From the NCBI RefSeq assembly GCF_030129945.1, contig NZ_JARRAF010000023.1:1-64000 (forward strand): a stretch of 64,000 nt of DNA, given 5' to 3'. The notes below the pieces were generated by a model that saw nothing but the letters and a program-made list of their open reading frames with translations, was not told where the DNA came from and did not search any database. Of this stretch, positions 51,045 through 60,616 are shown piece after piece. The stretch comes from Parachitinimonas caeni (lineage in GTDB: Bacteria; Pseudomonadota; Gammaproteobacteria; Burkholderiales; Chitinimonadaceae). Every line of letters starts with the position of its first letter. Position 1 is the first letter of the stretch. Both the position numbers and the translations under genes were made by a program.

Positions 51045-52637
51045 ATGCCCCAGCCTACCTCCCCGTGGCGCGTCATCATTATCAGTCTTACCGCCTGCCT
51101 TTGTATAAATCTGCCCGCCTTAGCCGCGCCTCCGCTCACCGGCATCGTCAAAGTCGCCACCTCGCCCAACCACTTCAGCTGTGCTCTGAATACCGCAGGC
51201 GGCGTGCATTGCTGGGGCAGTAATTCGCAGGGCCAGTTGGGCAACGGCAGCCAGAGTGAGGCCGGCGGCAAGGTCGATGTGCCAGGGCTCAGCAGCGGCG
51301 TTGCCGACATTGCCGTCGGCGGCCTGCACGCCTGCGCCGTGCTAAAGACCGGGAGCGTCAAGTGCTGGGGGCTGAACGCCAGCAGCCAGCTGGGAGATGG
51401 CTCAACCGCCGCCAATCGCACCAGCCACTTTCTGGCGACGCCTACACCGGTCAAAGATCTGGAAGACGCCATTGCCATAGCGCTCGGCGACAACCACAGC
51501 TGTGCCTTGACCAAGACCGGAAAAATCAAATGCTGGGGCAATAATGATCGCGGTCAGCTCGGCCTTGGCGACGTCAAAGGCGTCCCCTTGACCGCCGATA
51601 CGCCCACTGAAATAAGCAGCCTCAGCACGGCCGTCAAGGCCGTCTCGGCGGGTGCAGCCCACACCTGCGCACTCACGCAGGAAGGCGGAATCAAGTGCTG
51701 GGGACGCAACTTGCAAGTTGGTGACAACCGAGAAGCCACCTCCCCCGACGCCACCTACCCGGTAGACGTGCGCGGCCTGACCAGTGATATGGTTGCCGTC
51801 AGCGCTGGCGGCATCATGAGCTGTGGGTTGACGAAGGCGGGGGCTGTCAAATGCTGGGGCGATAACCGGATCGACATCCTGGGCGATGGTCAATCCAAGA
51901 TCAGCAATATGCCGGTGCAGGTGCTCGGGCTGGATAGCGGCATCCAGGCCATCAGCGTGGGCCATATGCATGCTTGCAGTCTGGATCGCAACGGGGCTGT
52001 CAAATGCTGGGGTCTGGGCTTTTTCGGATCACTGGGGGATAACTACGAAAGCATCCTGCGCCCGGCGCCATTCAAGGTGGCGGGCCTGCAAAGCGGGGTG
52101 ACTTCCCTCTCGCTCGGTACCTACCACAGCTGCTCGGTTGATGCCGAGCACCGGCTCAAATGCTGGGGCGACAATCGTAATAACTGGCTGGGCACCGATA
52201 CCGGCAAGGCCATCGACTTTGCCCCCACCCCGGTGGGCTGGAGTACGGGCAACAACAGCTTCAGCATTGCCCCCGCTGCCTCGCGGGTTGGCAACCTTCT
52301 GGGGCTTTCGGCGGATTTCAAATTCAAGGCCAGCGATAAAGGTCTGACCGGCTCGCTGTATGTTGCCGCCCAACTGCCGCAAATCCTTGGGGGCGACTTT
52401 TATCTGTTTGATGGTGCTCAATGGGTGAAGTGGGATCTCGATCCCGCCCATGCCGTTGCGGTCCAAACCATTCAATCCCTGACTGCGGGTGGCAATGTCC
52501 CCATCCTCAGCGGTTACGACATCAGCCAGTTGTCGGGAGTGACGCTGTATGCAGGCTATGGCCGTGCCCCGAATGCCTTCGCAGAAATGCTGGCATCGCA
52601 GACCTACGCCACGCTCTACACCATCATCAATCCATAA
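51045..52637 (+). CDS. Secreted RCC1-repeat beta-propeller protein with a shared C-terminal module
   Basis: 530 residues with a signal peptide (VIIISLTACLCINLPALAAP). About seven RCC1-type repeats (pattern GxxHxCAL then GxVKCWGxNxxGQLGDG) fill about 35-400 and should form a seven-bladed propeller. Many Cys pair per blade (SCAL ... KCWG), so disulphides are likely. The last 125 residues are not RCC1: they match the C-terminal module of the two subtilisins (LYVAAQLPQILGGDFYLFDG ... LYAGYGRAPNAFAEML). The function is unknown; it is extracellular or outer-surface by inference. Confidence 0.87.
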   Translation: MPQPTSPWRVIIISLTACLCINLPALAAPPLTGIVKVATSPNHFSCALNTAGGVHCWGSNSQGQLGNGSQSEAGGKVDVPGLSSGVADIAVGGLHACAVLKTGSVKCWGLNASSQLGDGSTAANRTSHFLATPTPVKDLEDAIAIALGDNHSCALTKTGKIKCWGNNDRGQLGLGDVKGVPLTADTPTEISSLSTAVKAVSAGAAHTCALTQEGGIKCWGRNLQVGDNREATSPDATYPVDVRGLTSDMVAVSAGGIMSCGLTKAGAVKCWGDNRIDILGDGQSKISNMPVQVLGLDSGIQAISVGHMHACSLDRNGAVKCWGLGFFGSLGDNYESILRPAPFKVAGLQSGVTSLSLGTYHSCSVDAEHRLKCWGDNRNNWLGTDTGKAIDFAPTPVGWSTGNNSFSIAPAASRVGNLLGLSADFKFKASDKGLTGSLYVAAQLPQILGGDFYLFDGAQWVKWDLDPAHAVAVQTIQSLTAGGNVPILSGYDISQLSGVTLYAGYGRAPNAFAEMLASQTYATLYTIINP

Positions 52638-52672
52638 CTGGCCACCCTGCGGCGCCGGGTCTGCCCCTGCAC

Positions 52673-52702
52673 AAAGGCCACCTGAACAGGTGGCCTTTTT
52701 AC
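52673..52702 (+). terminator. Intrinsic terminator after the RCC1 gene
   Basis: AAAGGCCACCTG-AA-CAGGTGGCCTTTTT, a 12-bp stem with a T run. It lies about 50 bases past the 3' end of the convergent small-peptide gene and could also stop that transcript, though the minus-strand T run is short. Confidence 0.9.
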
Positions 52703-52750
52703 CTCGGTCCGCCAACCACTTCGACGGCCAATTACCCAGCCGCTACGGCA

Positions 52751-52894
52751 TCAGGGCAAGCGGGAGTAGTAATCGCACATATCGCCGATAGGGTCTGAGC
52801 TCCACTCGCCCCAGCTGTTCTGGCCAGGTTGACGTGTTGCCGCAGCATCGCCGCCGGATACCAACTCCAATTCATCTTCTTTCAGTTCAATCAT
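52751..52894 (-). CDS. Double-glycine leader peptide, copy 1 (47 aa)
   Basis: A peptide gene far below usual gene-call limits. The leader MIELKEDELELVSGG ends in the Gly-Gly processing site and matches the ELxxVSGG pattern of class II microcins and bacteriocins (compare ELDSVSGG of colicin V). The predicted mature peptide has 32 residues, DAAATRQPGQNSWGEW then SSDPIGDMCDYYSRLP, acidic, with one Cys. GGAG sits 8 bases before the ATG. It shares its first 30 residues with copy 2 upstream, with only synonymous differences. Such peptides are cut and exported by ABC transporters with a C39 peptidase; none is in this window. It may be a microcin or a signal peptide. Confidence 0.85.
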   Translation of the reverse strand: MIELKEDELELVSGGDAAATRQPGQNSWGEWSSDPIGDMCDYYSRLP

Positions 52895-53004
52895 CTTTTT
52901 CTCCATTTTGATCGTATTTAAAGGTGCGTCAGCCCAATCTCTTTCGCACGATGATCATACTGCCCGGACTGCCTGACAAATTCAAGCATCCTGTCTAAAG
53001 TTTG

Positions 53005-53151
53005 TTACGGATAGAGCCGGGATAGATACCAGATCAGATCTTCCAGCGGATCTTCGCTGTTCTCTCCCCAGCTATTCTGGCCTGGCTGCCGAGTTGCCGC
53101 CGCATCACCGCCGGATACCAATTCCAATTCATCTTCTTTTAATTCAATCAT
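53005..53151 (-). CDS. Double-glycine leader peptide, copy 2 (48 aa)
   Basis: A tandem paralogue 110 bp upstream of copy 1, on the same strand. The leader is the same 15 residues. The predicted mature peptide (33 residues) starts identically, DAAATRQPGQNSWGE, then differs: NSEDPLEDLIWYLSRLYP. It has no Cys. Kept in both tails are S, DP, a later D, Y, SRL and a final P. GAGG lies seven bases before the ATG. A weak promoter may lie at 53207-53237 (TTGAAA, 19 bases, TATAGT on the minus strand). Divergence limited to the C-terminal half is what is seen in families where that half carries specificity. Confidence 0.85.
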   Translation of the reverse strand: MIELKEDELELVSGGDAAATRQPGQNSWGENSEDPLEDLIWYLSRLYP

Positions 53152-53228
53152 GTTTCAACCTCAATAAATAAACGAAAAGCGCTTACAACTTGCTTGCGCG
53201 ACATAAACTATATCGTAATTCAACTTAT

Positions 53229-53330
53229 TTATTTCAAATTCCAACGTCGCATCGCAGCAATAAAAATAATCAATAAAATCAAAATCATCATTACAAAACC
53301 AACTATTATTCTCCGCAGCGCAAAATACAT
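53229..53330 (-). CDS. Possible 33-aa single-span membrane peptide upstream of the leader peptides
   Basis: MYFALRRIIVGFVMMILILL then IIFIAAMRRWNLK: one hydrophobic helix flanked by Arg residues, on the same strand and 77 bp before leader peptide 2. Small membrane proteins often act as immunity partners of secreted peptides. However, the stretch is very AT-rich, which yields hydrophobic frames by chance, and the ribosome site is poor. Treat as a candidate only. Confidence 0.25.
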   Translation of the reverse strand: MYFALRRIIVGFVMMILILLIIFIAAMRRWNLK

Positions 53331-53405
53331 TCTTGCCGCCCCGCCCCTCTCGACAGCGCATCCGGCCTCCCCTATCTTTGCCGCTTTCTTCAGCCTCTTG
53401 TCGCC

Positions 53406-54845
53406 ATGATTGCCATCGTCTCGATCCTGCGTCCTCGTCTGTTGCAAAGGCTGGTCTGCCTCAGCCTGCTGACTGCGCCCTTAGTGGGAATCGCTGCAAA
53501 GAAGGAGGAATTCATCACCTTCCAGTTCCCCGCCGTGGCGCTGACCCACGTTGAGCTGATCGACGGTAGCGGCAATGCGGTGCAAGCCGATATGACCATC
53601 CTGATCCGGAATGGCCGGATTGAGGCCGTCGGTAAAACCGGAGAACTCGCCGTGCCGCCCGACACTCCGATCAAGGATCTGAGCGGCCATAGCCTGACGC
53701 CCGGCCTGGTGCTGATGCATGAGCACATCTTCTACCCAACCGCCAATGGTGCTTACGGCGCCATGTTCGATTCCTTTCCCAAGCTGTATCTGGCTGGCGG
53801 GGCAACCACCATTCGCACGGCAGGTAGCATCAGCCCCTATGCCGACATCAACCTGAAGCAGGATATTGCCAGTGGCGAGGCGATCGGGCCGGATATCGAG
53901 GTCTCGGCGCCTTTTCTGAATGGCAACACGCCATTCGTGATGCAGATGTCCCGTCTGGCAACGCCCGAGCAAGCCAGGGAGATGGTGGCGTATTGGTCTG
54001 CCGCCGGCGCAGATTCCTTCAAAGCCTATATGCATCTGACCCGCCCGCAGCTGCGGGCCATCGTCGAAGAAGCACACAAGCATGGCAAGAAAGTCACCGG
54101 GCACTTATGCGCCGTTGGTTATCACGAGGCCATCGACCTCGGCATCGACAATATCGAGCACGGCTTCTTTGCCATGACCGATGTCGCACCGGACAAAGTA
54201 TCCGATCAGTGCCCCAGCGGTGACGGCACGCTGCGCATGCTGAATACCCAAAGCCTCGACAGTAGCCAGATTGGCGCCACCATCCTCAAACTGGTGCGGC
54301 GCAAGGTGGCGCTGACTTCGACGCTTGGCGTCTTTGAATCGTTTGCCAGTGGTCGGCCGCAGGCTCCCAAAGGCGCGCTGGATTTGCTGATCCCGGAATT
54401 ACGCCAGCAGTACCTCATTCGCTGGAACGCCCTGGCCAATCAGCCTGACAATCTGTGGTCCCAGCTGCTACCCAAGGGCATGGCCTGGGAGAAGCGGTTT
54501 CATGACGCTGGCGGGCTGCTGATGGCAGGCTCCGATCCGACGGGCTACGGCGGTGTCATCCCTGGCTACTCAAGCCTGCGCCAGCTGGAGTTGCTGCAGG
54601 AAGCTGGCTTCAGCCTGCCGCAAGTGGTGAGGATTGCCTCGCTCAATGGCGCCACCTATCTGGGTCGGGCGGATGAAATCGGCAGCATTGCCCCTGGCAA
54701 GCGGGCGGACATGGTGTTGTTCAAGGGCAGCCTGAGCAAAGATCCGAAAGCACTGCAGCAATTGGTTTGGACGATGAAGGCTGGCGTCGCTTATGACCGC
54801 GCAAAGATTCTGGCGGCGTATCAGGGCAAGATTGGCCTGCAGTGA
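53406..54845 (+). CDS. Secreted amidohydrolase (prolidase/imidazolonepropionase-like)
   Basis: 479 residues with an N-terminal signal (LLQRLVCLSLLTAPLVGIAA). An amidohydrolase-superfamily barrel follows, with a composite beta domain: ALTHVELIDGSGNAVQADMT and MTILIRNGRIEAVG, the metal motif near LTPGLVLMHEHIFYP (HEH in place of the usual HxH), a Lys in DSFKAYMHL that can be carboxylated, His in VTGHLCAVGYHEA and NIEHGFF, and Asp in LMAGSDPTGYGG. It probably cleaves a C-N bond, such as an Xaa-Pro dipeptide or cyclic amide. It is divergent from the leader-peptide genes. Confidence 0.85.
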   Translation: MIAIVSILRPRLLQRLVCLSLLTAPLVGIAAKKEEFITFQFPAVALTHVELIDGSGNAVQADMTILIRNGRIEAVGKTGELAVPPDTPIKDLSGHSLTPGLVLMHEHIFYPTANGAYGAMFDSFPKLYLAGGATTIRTAGSISPYADINLKQDIASGEAIGPDIEVSAPFLNGNTPFVMQMSRLATPEQAREMVAYWSAAGADSFKAYMHLTRPQLRAIVEEAHKHGKKVTGHLCAVGYHEAIDLGIDNIEHGFFAMTDVAPDKVSDQCPSGDGTLRMLNTQSLDSSQIGATILKLVRRKVALTSTLGVFESFASGRPQAPKGALDLLIPELRQQYLIRWNALANQPDNLWSQLLPKGMAWEKRFHDAGGLLMAGSDPTGYGGVIPGYSSLRQLELLQEAGFSLPQVVRIASLNGATYLGRADEIGSIAPGKRADMVLFKGSLSKDPKALQQLVWTMKAGVAYDRAKILAAYQGKIGLQ

Positions 54846-54928
54846 GTCGGCCGGGCTTGATGGCCATCAAGGCTGGCGTAGCGGCCCGCCTTCTATAGTG
54901 TGGGCTTTACTGATCCGCCGGAGCCCAT

Positions 54929-55381
54929 GTGAACACCATCAGCTACAGCATGACCTGCGACCACAAAGCCTGCGACGATCAATTCGTTGCCGCTGAAACA
55001 GCCGCGCGCCACGGAGACTGGCAGCTATGCCGCAAACTGTCCGGGCAGTTCGAGCAGGCGCTCAGCCAACACTTTCTGGCGGAAGAAGACATCCTGTTCC
55101 CGCGCTTTGAAACCCTCACGGGCATGACGCAGGGCCCTACTGCCGTCATGCGCGCCGAACATGCGGCGATGCGCGACATCGTCTTCAGTTTGCGGCACGC
55201 TGCCGCCAGCGAATCGCTCGATGACTTCCTCGGCCATGCCGACACCCTGCTGGTTTACATGCAGCAGCACAATCTCAAGGAAGAAAACATGCTGTACCCG
55301 ATGATGGACCGGGCCTTGCATGCCGAGACAGGTGCATTGCTTGACCTCGTACAGCAGCAACTCGCCGTACAGTCGGCCTGA
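54929..55381 (+). CDS. Hemerythrin-domain protein
   Basis: 150 residues, a four-helix bundle of the hemerythrin HHE type. Likely iron ligands: His12 in MTCDHKACDDQF, His and Glu in LSQHFLAEEDILFPRFE (about 48-53), His in MRAEHAAMRD, and His/Glu in MQQHNLKEENMLYPMMD. Related proteins bind oxygen or NO, or help repair iron-sulphur centres (YtfE type). The start is GTG 54929 with CCGGAG upstream; an overlapping ATG is out of frame. It is the first gene of a three-gene unit with DUF2249 and NnrS-like genes. Confidence 0.88.
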   Translation: MNTISYSMTCDHKACDDQFVAAETAARHGDWQLCRKLSGQFEQALSQHFLAEEDILFPRFETLTGMTQGPTAVMRAEHAAMRDIVFSLRHAAASESLDDFLGHADTLLVYMQQHNLKEENMLYPMMDRALHAETGALLDLVQQQLAVQSA

Positions 55382-55388
55382 GCCTCCC

Positions 55389-55616
55389 ATGCAAACCGTG
55401 CTGGACGCCCGCTGGCTGGAGTGCCCGGAGCCGCTCGAACAAACCCTGACCGCCCTGCCCGCATTGGGTCCGGAAGACAGCCTGCTTCTGCTGATTCACC
55501 GGCTTCCTTATCCGCTGTTCGATCTGCTGCGCGATGCGGGCTACGACTACCAATACCAGCAGGAGGCAGAAGGCTCGTTCCAGATCACCATCCGCCGCCT
55601 GCCAAGCCAGCGCTAG
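55389..55616 (+). CDS. DUF2249 (TusA-like fold) protein
   Basis: 75 residues, matching DUF2249: LDARWLECPEPLEQTLTALP near the N-terminus and LLIHRLPYPLFDLLRDAGYD, then QITIRRL. The fold resembles TusA, with the conserved Cys-Pro. Such genes often accompany hemerythrin and NnrS genes in nitrate-respiring bacteria. It starts 7 bp after the hemerythrin stop. Its TAG stop lies in a CTAG bordering an element-like end. Confidence 0.85.
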   Translation: MQTVLDARWLECPEPLEQTLTALPALGPEDSLLLLIHRLPYPLFDLLRDAGYDYQYQQEAEGSFQITIRRLPSQR

Positions 55617-55628
55617 GCGCCGTTGAGT
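55617..55628. repeat. Possible solo element end
   Basis: GCGCCGTTGAGT after CTAG (55613-55616), resembling GCTCTGTTGACG with three mismatches. It lies between the DUF2249 stop and the next gene. It is weak alone. Confidence 0.35.
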
Positions 55629-55640
55629 CAAGGAACACGC

Positions 55641-56939
55641 ATGCTGTCCTATGATGCAGCGCCCCCCTTTTCAGCACCGCTGCGCTTTTTCCTGACGGCG
55701 CCGATTTTCGGCATGCTCGCCGGCCTGGGTTTGCTGCTGGCTGGCGACCTCGCCCTGTCCTCACGCTGGACGCCACAAGCCCTGGCCCTCACCCATCTGT
55801 TTACGCTTGGCTGTCTTGGGCAGGTCATGCTGGGAGCGCTGATTCAGATCCTGCCCGTGCTGGCGGGGTGCAGCCTGCCACAGCCCAAGCGCTTTGCATG
55901 GCTCACCCATCTCGGTTTGACAGCCGGAGCGCTGATACTGGCCGGCGGCTTCTGGTTCGGTTCTCCATCCAGCTTGCAGGCGGCAGTAGGCATCCTGGTG
56001 CCTGTCCTGCTCGGCTTTGTCGGCCTCACCCTGTACGCCTTGATGCGGGCCCCTCACGCGGATGCTTCAGGCAAGGCCATCCGCTGGGCCTTGCTGTCAC
56101 TGCTTGCAACCGTCCTGCTCGGCGGCAGCCTTGGCGCTTTGCTCGGCTGGGGCCTCTCCATTCCGCTGCAAGCCACCTTGCACCTGCACGCCGCCTGGGG
56201 CTTGGGCGGCTGGTTGATTGGACTGGTGGGCGCCGTCGCATTCCGGGTGGTGCCAATGTTCCAGCTAACCCCCCCATACCCGCCACGGTTCGAGCGTTTC
56301 TGGGCACCGGCCCTGCAATGCGCGCTGTGCCTGCTGACGGTGGCGATGATTCTGCAAGCACCGTGGCTGGGCCTGATCAGTCATCTGCTGCTGGCCGCCG
56401 CCCTGATTGCCCTCGCTGGCATGACCTACCGTCTGCAAAGGCAAAGCCGCCGACCACAGGATGTCACCACCCGTTTCTGGTCGATGGCCATGCTCAGTCT
56501 GCTGACAACCGTTGGCCTGGGCATTGCCGAACTGGCCGGCCTGCAACATCCTGCACTGCCGGTGTTGCTCGGTACGGTATTAATGGCGGGTTTCGGCTTG
56601 TCGGTGATCAGCGGCATGCTCTACAAAATCGTGCCGTTTCTGGCCTGGCTGCACCTGCAGCGAGCTGCCCAACGTCGCTATGCCATTCCGAACATGCGAC
56701 AGATTCTGGCCGAGCCCGCCATGCAACAACAGCTGCACAGCCACTGGATAGCACTGGTCTTATTGATGGCTGCCGCTTGCGGCATCCCGGTCTGTTCCTG
56801 GCTTGGCGGCATGGCGCTCTGTGTGTCGCAAGGCTGGCTACTGCGCAACCTGATCATCGCCACCCGGCTCTATACCGTAACAAGGCAGCGCATCGCCCTG
56901 GCATTGCACCAGGATGGCTTGCCATCAAGGCTCTGTTGA
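55641..56939 (+). CDS. NnrS-like multi-pass membrane protein, C-terminus ends in an element
   Basis: 432 residues with about 12 membrane helices. The LALTHLFTLGCLGQVMLGAL stretch and later His-containing helices (LHLHAAWGLGGWLIGL; LPVLLGTVLMAGFGLSVISG) match the NnrS/cytochrome-oxidase-subunit-I-like family tied to NO handling. AAGGA precedes ATG 55641. The last residues, RLC and the stop TGA, are encoded by the terminal repeat of the element at 56930, so the native end was probably replaced. The rest looks complete. Confidence 0.8.
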   Translation: MLSYDAAPPFSAPLRFFLTAPIFGMLAGLGLLLAGDLALSSRWTPQALALTHLFTLGCLGQVMLGALIQILPVLAGCSLPQPKRFAWLTHLGLTAGALILAGGFWFGSPSSLQAAVGILVPVLLGFVGLTLYALMRAPHADASGKAIRWALLSLLATVLLGGSLGALLGWGLSIPLQATLHLHAAWGLGGWLIGLVGAVAFRVVPMFQLTPPYPPRFERFWAPALQCALCLLTVAMILQAPWLGLISHLLLAAALIALAGMTYRLQRQSRRPQDVTTRFWSMAMLSLLTTVGLGIAELAGLQHPALPVLLGTVLMAGFGLSVISGMLYKIVPFLAWLHLQRAAQRRYAIPNMRQILAEPAMQQQLHSHWIALVLLMAAACGIPVCSWLGGMALCVSQGWLLRNLIIATRLYTVTRQRIALALHQDGLPSRLC

Positions 56940-57192
56940 CGTTTTATTTCCGGATCGCGTTTCGTCGGATTTGGGCCTGATGCAAGGCGAAAAGCGCGCC
57001 GCTTAGTGATAAGCCACGCGATTTTTAACGCAGCAGCAGTCCCAAATCCGGCGAAACCCGAAGGGCCGGGCCGATTTTTGGGGCATGGCGTTGTTAGGGT
57101 TCGCTTATTTAGCCCGCTAAACCACGCTTACCCTGCCTAGCCCTGCCCCAAAACTCGGCCTGGCGCGACCGGAAACAAAACGTCAACAGAGC
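56930..57192. mobile_element. MITE-like inverted-repeat element, full two-module copy
   Basis: 263 bp, the longest intact copy. Termini: GCTCTGTTGACGTTTTATTT then CCGGATCGCG on the left, and CGCGACCGGAAACAAAACGT then CAACAGAGC on the right (inverted repeat of about 28 bases with few mismatches). Module A: arms CGTTTCGTCGGATTTGGG / CCCAAATCCGGCGAAACCC around core GCTTA-GTGA-TAAGC. Module B: arms GGGCCGATTTTTGGGGCA / TGCCCCAAAACTCGGCC around core TTTAGC-N2-GCTAAA. Flanks are CAAG and CTAG. No transposase frame. It overlaps the last codons of the NnrS-like gene. Confidence 0.92.
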
Positions 57193-57470
57193 CTAGAGGC
57201 GCTGGTGTCTGACATCAGGCATACCGATCAGGCGCGTAACGTGTCAAAAACCCTGTCAACCAGCGCAGATCCACCGGCCAATGTCGATTCTGCTTGGGCG
57301 GATTAGGCAATTGGCCTACAATGCCCGCCTTCCGTGCGCCCTGCCAATCGGCGTACCGGCCTTTTTATATACCTGTGCCTGATCGAGTCCATCGACTCCA
57401 CCAGCCGCTTTTCCCGCCCGCCTCGATTGGTGTCGTGCATAACTGCCGACAGGCCGTCGCCGGAGTATTC
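57193..57470. other. Leader of the RhlE gene
   Basis: About 280 bases after the element, without a gene. An open frame begins at 57294 but has no family match before ATG 57471. The helicase promoter must be here; no clear boxes. Confidence 0.4.
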
Positions 57471-58943
<1,473 letters not shown>

Positions 58944-58973
58944 TGCCAGATTACTGGCTGCGGTCAGTGCATG

Positions 58974-59004
58974 AAAAAGGGAACGCCAAGGCGTTCCCTT
59001 TTTT
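58974..59004 (+). terminator. Intrinsic terminator after rhlE
   Basis: AAAAAGGGAACGCC-AA-GGCGTTCCCTTTTTT, a 14-bp stem with T runs both ways, 30 bases past the stop. Confidence 0.92.
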
Positions 59005-59063
59005 ACTGCTGGCCAGACACTTCGGACATCTCAAACCCGCCAGACCTTTGGCGCTGTCGCCGC

Positions 59064-60479
59064 TCAGAATAACTGACGATACTGCACACCCACCCCCCAC
59101 ATGGCCAGGTCGAATGAGCCTTGGACGCGGAACTTCTGCTCGGCCGCAAAGAAGGGGTAGTCTGCGCGGTTATACGCGGTGTCGGTGTAATTCACATCCC
59201 CGTCTTTCATCACGCCATAGCTGAAAGCAACATCCAGCTGGCCATCCTTATTCGGCTTCCAGCCAGCCCCGGCAGCCAGCCAGAAGCGGTCGCTATCCGG
59301 CGTTCCTGGGTGGCGCCATTCAGCGGAGCGCACCGGGGTCTGGTCATAGGCAAGACCAAAGCGCCAGGTCAGGGCATCGCTCTGCTTCCAGCTCGCTCCC
59401 AAGCCCAGACGGGTGGTATCGCGCCAGTTCTGGGTCTGCACCTGATCTGGCGTGTTGTTGACTTTAGCCCGCAACTCATCGAAGCGGCTCCAGCCTGTAC
59501 GGGTGAGATCGGCCTGCAGCGACCAGGTATTGTTCAACGGCACATCGGCCGCCAGCGAGAAGCGCCACGGCAGTTTGACGTCAGCCTTGGCTGACTGCAC
59601 TTCCGACTCCAGCTTCTGGCCCAGGCCAGCGGCGATCTGGGTATACAGACCCGGAATCTCGACGCGATAGTCTCCCTTGGCCTCTGGCGTTGCAGCGGTG
59701 CGGAAGGTCGCACCGATGCGCGCCCCGCCATCGAGCTGGAACAAGGCCGCCAGCGTCGCCCCCCAGCCCCAGCCATCCCCCTTGAGCGTCGCCTTGCCAT
59801 CGAGGACCGGCACCGCCGAACCCATCGCCAGCTCGGCAATGCTGGCTTCGTAACGGAAGTCGAGTGCCTTGGTGACCTCAGCATCCAGATAGGTTGCGTT
59901 CAAACTCATTCCCAGCGAAACCTGTTCGCTGGCTTTCCATGCCACAGCCGGGCTGATTGTCAGCGCTGCCATCTTGGTGTCGATGGCGGTGTAGCGGCCG
60001 GCCCAGTTGGCATCGAACTTGGTTTCCGTGCCAAACGGCACATGCAGACCCACCCCGAAGGCCAGCCGATCATTGATCGGCATGGCGAAGTAGGCGGCCG
60101 GTACGGCGCCGGCCTGACTGGCATCGTCGCCACCGCCGCCGACATTCCGGACCTCGCCGGTCGGCGTTCCGGTCGGCAGACTGGTGGTGCCGACGCGACC
60201 ACTAGCCCTGTCCACCAGCCAGGTCTGGCTGCCGCTGGCTTTGAATTTGGCTTGTTGACCGACGATATTGACGCCGCCATTCACCTGCATCGACTTGAGT
60301 CGCGTCAGTGCGGCCGGGTTATGCAGCACCGCACTGGCATCATCCACTGCGGCAGCAATGCCGGCATAGGCGTTACCCATGCCAGCTGCGCCCTGTTCAT
60401 CAAGGGCAAAACCACCGGCATGTGCCAGTGAAGCAAATGCGGTGGCCAGTACGGCAACCAGCGGGGTGGGCTTGAACAT
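59064..60479 (-). CDS. fadL: Outer-membrane long-chain fatty acid/hydrophobic compound transporter (FadL/TodX/OmpP1)
   Basis: 471 residues with a signal peptide (PLVAVLATAFASLAHA). The mature N-terminus GGFALDEQGAAGMGNAYAGI is the FadL plug motif. A 14-strand barrel is expected, ending in the aromatic pattern GVGVQYRQLF. It carries fatty acids or other hydrophobic molecules across the outer membrane. GGAG before ATG 60479 decides the start. It lies downstream of the ceramidase gene on the same strand (about 137 bp), so a shared job in lipid use is likely. Confidence 0.92.
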   Translation of the reverse strand: MFKPTPLVAVLATAFASLAHAGGFALDEQGAAGMGNAYAGIAAAVDDASAVLHNPAALTRLKSMQVNGGVNIVGQQAKFKASGSQTWLVDRASGRVGTTSLPTGTPTGEVRNVGGGGDDASQAGAVPAAYFAMPINDRLAFGVGLHVPFGTETKFDANWAGRYTAIDTKMAALTISPAVAWKASEQVSLGMSLNATYLDAEVTKALDFRYEASIAELAMGSAVPVLDGKATLKGDGWGWGATLAALFQLDGGARIGATFRTAATPEAKGDYRVEIPGLYTQIAAGLGQKLESEVQSAKADVKLPWRFSLAADVPLNNTWSLQADLTRTGWSRFDELRAKVNNTPDQVQTQNWRDTTRLGLGASWKQSDALTWRFGLAYDQTPVRSAEWRHPGTPDSDRFWLAAGAGWKPNKDGQLDVAFSYGVMKDGDVNYTDTAYNRADYPFFAAEQKFRVQGSFDLAMWGVGVQYRQLF

Positions 60480-60616
60480 GATGTCTCCTCTCATTGTTTG
60501 ATTGACAGCCACTCACCGCAGCAGGCTCCGGCATCCAAACCAGCTGCGGTCAGTCTCCCCTTGCAGGGCAGGCAGAGGGCCGGCAACCGCTTGTGTTGCG
60601 GTTGCCGGCAAGACGA

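Noticed and set aside
57294-57470. 59-codon extension of the RhlE frame
   Set aside because: Contains no helicase sequence; ATG 57471 matches homologues and follows CGGAG.
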